Made by a program: the position numbers and the translations under genes. A DNA stretch of 64,000 nt, from the NCBI GenBank assembly GCA_963749345.1, contig CAVVMO010000004.1, positions 2,604,001 through 2,668,000 on the forward strand, given 5' to 3'. Shown one piece after another: positions 60,666-64,000 of the stretch. The stretch's first letter is position 1. Each line of letters starts with the position of its first letter. The notes beneath the pieces are model-generated. The model saw only the letters and a list, made by a program, of their open reading frames with translations, had not been told where the DNA came from and ran no database searches. The stretch comes from JAADJA01 sp963749345 (GTDB taxonomy: Bacteria > Bacteroidota > Bacteroidia > Bacteroidales > JAADJA01).

Positions 60666-62063
60666 ATGAAAAAAAAGTATATTGATTTAATTGAACAGAC
60701 CTTCGATTTCCCGCAGGATGAATTTAAGGTTATTGAGGATGAGTTATATTTTCATGATATTAATCTAATGGATATCATAAAGCAATATGGAACTCCTCTT
60801 AAGATCAGCTATATGCCAAAGATTTCGGCACAGGTACAGAAGGCCAAAAAACTTTTTAATGTAGCTATGGCGAAAAGCGATTACCAGGGTGACTACTATT
60901 ATAGCTATTGTACTAAGAGTTCCCATTTTTCTTTTATTCTTGAGGAGGTTCTGAAAAATGATGTCCATATTGAAACTTCTTCGGCTTTTGATTTGAATAT
61001 TGTTGAAGCTCTTTATGAAAATGGTAAAATTGATAAAAAGACTTACATCATTTGTAATGGATTTAAGCGCCCTCAGTATATTGAAAATATAATAAAGCTG
61101 ATCAATGATGGATTCGAAAATATTATTCCGGTTCTTGACAGCATGCAGGAACTTGATGATTATTTGAAAGGGTTAAACACTAATAAAAAATTTAAAATCG
61201 GGATGAGAATTGCTTCTGAAGAAGAACCAAAATTCGAGTTTTACACCTCCCGGTTGGGTATACGGTACAATGATATAGTTCCATTTTATCTGGAAAAAGT
61301 TAAAAACAACCCACAGATAGAAATGAAAATGCTTCATTTCTTTATCAATACTGGGATTAAGGATACAGCATATTATTGGAATGAGTTGGCAAAGAGTGTG
61401 AATGTTTATTGCGAATTGAAGAAAGTTTGCCCAGAAGTAAATAGTTTAAATATTGGGGGTGGATTTCCAATCAAGAATTCTCTCGCATTCGATTATGACT
61501 TCGAGTACATGACCGAAGAAATAATTTCGCAGATAAAAAACATATGTAGTCAAAATAACACTACCGATCCGGATATCTTTACTGAATTTGGTTCTTATAC
61601 AGTAGGTGAAAGCGGAGCAGTTCTTTATTCAGTCATTAATCAAAAGAGACAAAACGACAGGGAAGTCTGGAATATGATAGATAGTTCTTTTATGACGACT
61701 TTACCGGACACCTGGGCTACAAACCAACGGTTTATTTTACTTGCCATTAATAACTGGGATAAAGAATATGAACGGATATTTTTGGGTGGTTTAACATGCG
61801 ATAGCGAAGATTATTATAATTCAGAAGCGCATGCTAATGCTGTCTTTTTACCAAAATTCAAAGAGAATGGAACGCTTTATATCGGATTATTTCATACAGG
61901 CGCTTACCAGGAATCGATAGGCGGCTATGGAGGAATTCAGCATTGCCTGATTCCTGCGCCCAAACACATCATTATCGACTTTGATGAAAATGGTGAAATA
62001 TATCCCCGGCTTTTTGCAAAAGAGCAGAGCTATAAGTCGATGTTTAAAATTTTAGGTTACTAA
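60666..62063 (+). CDS. speA: Arginine decarboxylase-type PLP enzyme (fold type III), short Bacteroidota form
   Basis: A 465-residue alanine-racemase-fold decarboxylase, shorter than the ~630-residue E. coli SpeA. The PLP lysine is predicted at Lys84 in YYSYCTKSSHFSF. The PLP-phosphate region is at SLNIGGGFPIKNSL. FTEFGSYTVGESGAVLYSV and the C-terminal GGLTCDSEDYYNSEAHANAV carry the substrate-side residues. It should decarboxylate arginine to agmatine. This is supported by the next gene, an agmatinase 12 bases downstream, which uses agmatine. Ornithine, lysine or carboxynorspermidine decarboxylase are alternatives within the same fold. Confidence 0.85.
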   Translation: MKKKYIDLIEQTFDFPQDEFKVIEDELYFHDINLMDIIKQYGTPLKISYMPKISAQVQKAKKLFNVAMAKSDYQGDYYYSYCTKSSHFSFILEEVLKNDVHIETSSAFDLNIVEALYENGKIDKKTYIICNGFKRPQYIENIIKLINDGFENIIPVLDSMQELDDYLKGLNTNKKFKIGMRIASEEEPKFEFYTSRLGIRYNDIVPFYLEKVKNNPQIEMKMLHFFINTGIKDTAYYWNELAKSVNVYCELKKVCPEVNSLNIGGGFPIKNSLAFDYDFEYMTEEIISQIKNICSQNNTTDPDIFTEFGSYTVGESGAVLYSVINQKRQNDREVWNMIDSSFMTTLPDTWATNQRFILLAINNWDKEYERIFLGGLTCDSEDYYNSEAHANAVFLPKFKENGTLYIGLFHTGAYQESIGGYGGIQHCLIPAPKHIIIDFDENGEIYPRLFAKEQSYKSMFKILGY

Positions 62064-62075
62064 CAGAAATGTAAA

Positions 62076-62927
62076 ATGAATTACGGAGGATTGCCCAAAG
62101 AATATTCAGCTTTTGCAAACTCAGAGATCGTTATAATTCCTGTACCTTACGATGGCACCAGCACCTGGATTAAAGGTGCTGACAAGGGTCCTGAAGCCTT
62201 GCTGATTGCTTCTGCCAACATGGAGTTGTATGATATTGAAACCGATAGTGAAGTTTATAAAAAGGGAATTTATACCAGTAAAGCTATAAATGAAAAAAGC
62301 AGCCCCGAAAATATGGCTGAAGCCGTTTATTATAAAGCAATAAATTACATAAATGAAAATAAATTTGTAGTTACTATTGGTGGAGAACACTCGATAAGTA
62401 TTGGTGTAATAAAAGCACATGCTGAGAAGTTCGAGAATGTTACCGTACTGCAAATTGATGCTCACACCGATCTTCGGCCAGAATATGAGGGAAGTAAATT
62501 TAATCATGCCTGCGTAATGTCAAGGGTAAGCGAATGGTGCCCATTTGTGCAGGTTGGAATCCGAAGTATGGATGCAGAAGAAATGCAATATGTCGTTCCT
62601 GAAAATATTTTTTATGCAAGAGACATAATTAATCATGACGATTGGATGGACAAGGCAATAAAAAAATTATCAAAGAATGTTTACCTGACTTTTGATCTCG
62701 ACGGGTTGGATCCTTCCATATTACCAGGTACAGGTACACCGGAACCCGGTGGATTACAGTGGTATCAGACATTAAAATTTCTGAAGAAGGTAATTGAAAA
62801 GAGAAACCTGATCGGTTTTGATGTAGCCGAACTTTGTCCAAATGAAATAAATAGAAGCAGCGACTTCTTAGCTGCCAAATTGGTTTACAAGATATTAAGT
62901 TACAAATTCCTAAATCATAAAAAATGA
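62076..62927 (+). CDS. speB: Agmatinase (ureohydrolase)
   Basis: A 283-residue arginase-superfamily enzyme with all manganese-binding motifs: GGEHSISIG (His), IDAHTDLRPEYEG and NHACVMSR (Asp/His/Asp), and TFDLDGLDPSILPGTGTPEPGG (two Asp). It hydrolyses agmatine to putrescine and urea. It lies between the arginine decarboxylase and a deoxyhypusine-synthase-family gene, overlapping the latter by 4 bases (ATGA, 62924-62927), so the three genes are one operon. Length and motifs are normal. Confidence 0.93.
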   Translation: MNYGGLPKEYSAFANSEIVIIPVPYDGTSTWIKGADKGPEALLIASANMELYDIETDSEVYKKGIYTSKAINEKSSPENMAEAVYYKAINYINENKFVVTIGGEHSISIGVIKAHAEKFENVTVLQIDAHTDLRPEYEGSKFNHACVMSRVSEWCPFVQVGIRSMDAEEMQYVVPENIFYARDIINHDDWMDKAIKKLSKNVYLTFDLDGLDPSILPGTGTPEPGGLQWYQTLKFLKKVIEKRNLIGFDVAELCPNEINRSSDFLAAKLVYKILSYKFLNHKK

Positions 62928-63944
62928 ACAAAAAGAAATTCCTGAGGGAAACCATCAGGCACATCGACTTTAAATCTTTCGATTCTACCAGCATCATTGA
63001 TGCAATGAGGGATATGTCGTTTACCTCGCGTGATACGGCTGTTGCAACCGATATCCTTAACAGGATGATTAAAGATAAGGGTTGTACCATTTTTCTCACC
63101 CTTGCCGGAAGCACTAGCGCTGGCGGGTGCATGCAGGTTTATGTCGACATGGTGAAAAATAAAATGGTGGATGCCATTGTTGCCACCGGCGCTTCCATTG
63201 TCGATATGGATTTTTTCGAAGCGCTTGGATTCAAGCATTACAAAGGTTCACCCAACGCCAACGATAAGGAATTGAGAGATCATTACATCGACAGGATTTA
63301 CGATACCTATATCGATGAAGATGAACTCCAGGTTTGTGATAACACCATTAAGAAAATTGCCGATGGATTGAAACCCAGGAGCTTATTCATCACGAGAATT
63401 CATCAGGGAAATGGGTCGTTACCTCACCAGGCATTCTAAAAAGAAAGATTCATTGGTGCAGGTTTGTTTTGAAAATAATGTCCCGATATTTTGTCCTGCT
63501 TTTACCGATAGCAGCGCGGGTTTCGGGCTAGTAAAGCATCAGTGGGACAATCCGAAAAAGCACATAACGATTGATTCAGTCAAGGATTTCCTCGAACTGA
63601 CAAAAATAAAAATGAAAGCCAAAACTTCCGGACTGTTTATGATAGGTGGGGGAGTCCCAAAGAATTTTATACAGGACACCGTTATTTGTGCCGAAATGCT
63701 TGGGGTGGATGTACCCATGCATCAATATGCTGTTCAGATTACAGTAGCCGATCCCCGTGATGGCGCCTGTTCGAGTTCGACGCTAAAGGAAGCATCCTCC
63801 TGGGGTAAAGTGGAAACCGTTTATGAACAGATGGTTTATGCTGAAGCCACCTCAGTATTGCCATTGATTACAAGCTATGTGTATCATAAGGGAGATTGGA
63901 AAAAAAGAAAATTTCAGGAATGGAGTAAATATCTTGATAAATAA
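62924..63944 (+). pseudogene. Deoxyhypusine-synthase-family protein, reading frame broken by one extra base
   Basis: Two frames encode one protein: 62924-63439 (MNKKKFLRETIRHIDFKSFD...) and a +1 frame carrying the rest to 63944. The homology switches around 63383-63384. Removing one T there gives SYSSREFIREMGRYL and a continuous 339-residue product, a normal length for the family. Family features are intact on both sides: TLAGSTSAGGCMQVYVDM, GGGVPKNFIQ, HQYAVQITVADPRDGACSSS and SSWGKV, which carries the lysine that forms the butylimine intermediate in deoxyhypusine synthase. Some bacterial members make homospermidine. The break may be a real mutation, a programmed shift or a sequencing error. 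The operon with agmatinase fits a polyamine-forming role. Confidence 0.85.
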
Positions 63945-64000
63945 TTAGAATCCTCTCTTTTTAATTAATTCTGATTTTTTTACATCTCAAACAAGCCATA

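Noticed and set aside
62924..63439. Two separate genes in the deoxyhypusine-synthase region
   Set aside because: Family motifs continue across the overlap and one base removal joins them into a single normal-length protein, so two independent genes are unlikely.
1..64000. CRISPR arrays, tRNA and rRNA genes
   Set aside because: No regularly spaced direct repeats were found and nothing resembling tRNA or rRNA was recognised by eye; a dedicated covariance-model scan was not possible here.

Overview
The window is chromosomal DNA from a member of the phylum Bacteroidota, most likely an environmental or anaerobic Bacteroidales-type lineage. Four things point there. Many genes are preceded by the phylum's TAnnTTTG -7 element. 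One secreted protein ends in a type IX secretion (T9SS) sorting domain. SusC-like/outer-membrane beta-barrel proteins and lipoproteins are common. Several fusions are typical of the group: E1 alpha-beta, ResB-CcsA and glycogen synthase-phosphorylase. No rRNA, tRNA or CRISPR array was seen. The assignment rests on gene content and promoter style only.

Layout. 1-4.6 kb: 3' part of a TPR protein with ~35-residue repeats, dnaN, a TIGR01777-type epimerase and a class IV aminotransferase. 4.6-10.7 kb: cell-wall amidase, S41 peptidase lipoprotein, beta-barrel protein and a membrane spermidine-synthase-like fusion. 10.7-12.2 kb: a small accessory island with REP-like palindromes, a decayed REP-associated transposase (RAYT), an orphan secreted protein and a long attC-like hairpin. 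12.2-24.4 kb: GH29 fucosidase, TonB-receptor-like barrel, small membrane proteins, cytochrome c maturation fusion, SGNH-like protein and a T9SS-exported BNR-repeat protein. 24.5-31.7 kb: E1 dehydrogenase, nitrilase-family amidase, tsaC, glycosyltransferase 9, dapD, then divergent ruvX-def-lipoprotein. 31.9-37.2 kb: solitary IS1595-type zinc-ribbon gene, three tandem thioredoxins for three predicted locations, WbqC-like protein and valS.

37.2-43.2 kb is the most unusual stretch. A predicted exported, C-terminally anchored TPR-CHAT cysteine protease faces, tail to tail with a 4-base gap, an ECF sigma factor and a single-pass anti-sigma-like TPR protein. Two tiny predicted secreted peptides flank the set. 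The topologies place protease and anti-sigma sensor domain on the same side of the inner membrane, which suggests regulated proteolysis controlling the sigma factor. This is inference from sequence layout.

43.2-48.2 kb carries an AmmeMemoRadiSam locus (radical SAM AmrS, and a MEMO1-AMMECR1 fusion) around a second membrane spermidine-synthase-like protein. Unusually, every product has an export signal or membrane segments. 48.2-60.5 kb: membrane protein, a 1413-residue glycogen synthase-glucan phosphorylase fusion, an orphan secreted protein, a tricorn-like protease, a universal stress protein, an OmpH/Skp chaperone and an SMP-30-like propeller. 60.6-63.9 kb: polyamine operon of arginine decarboxylase, agmatinase and a deoxyhypusine-synthase-family enzyme broken by one extra base.
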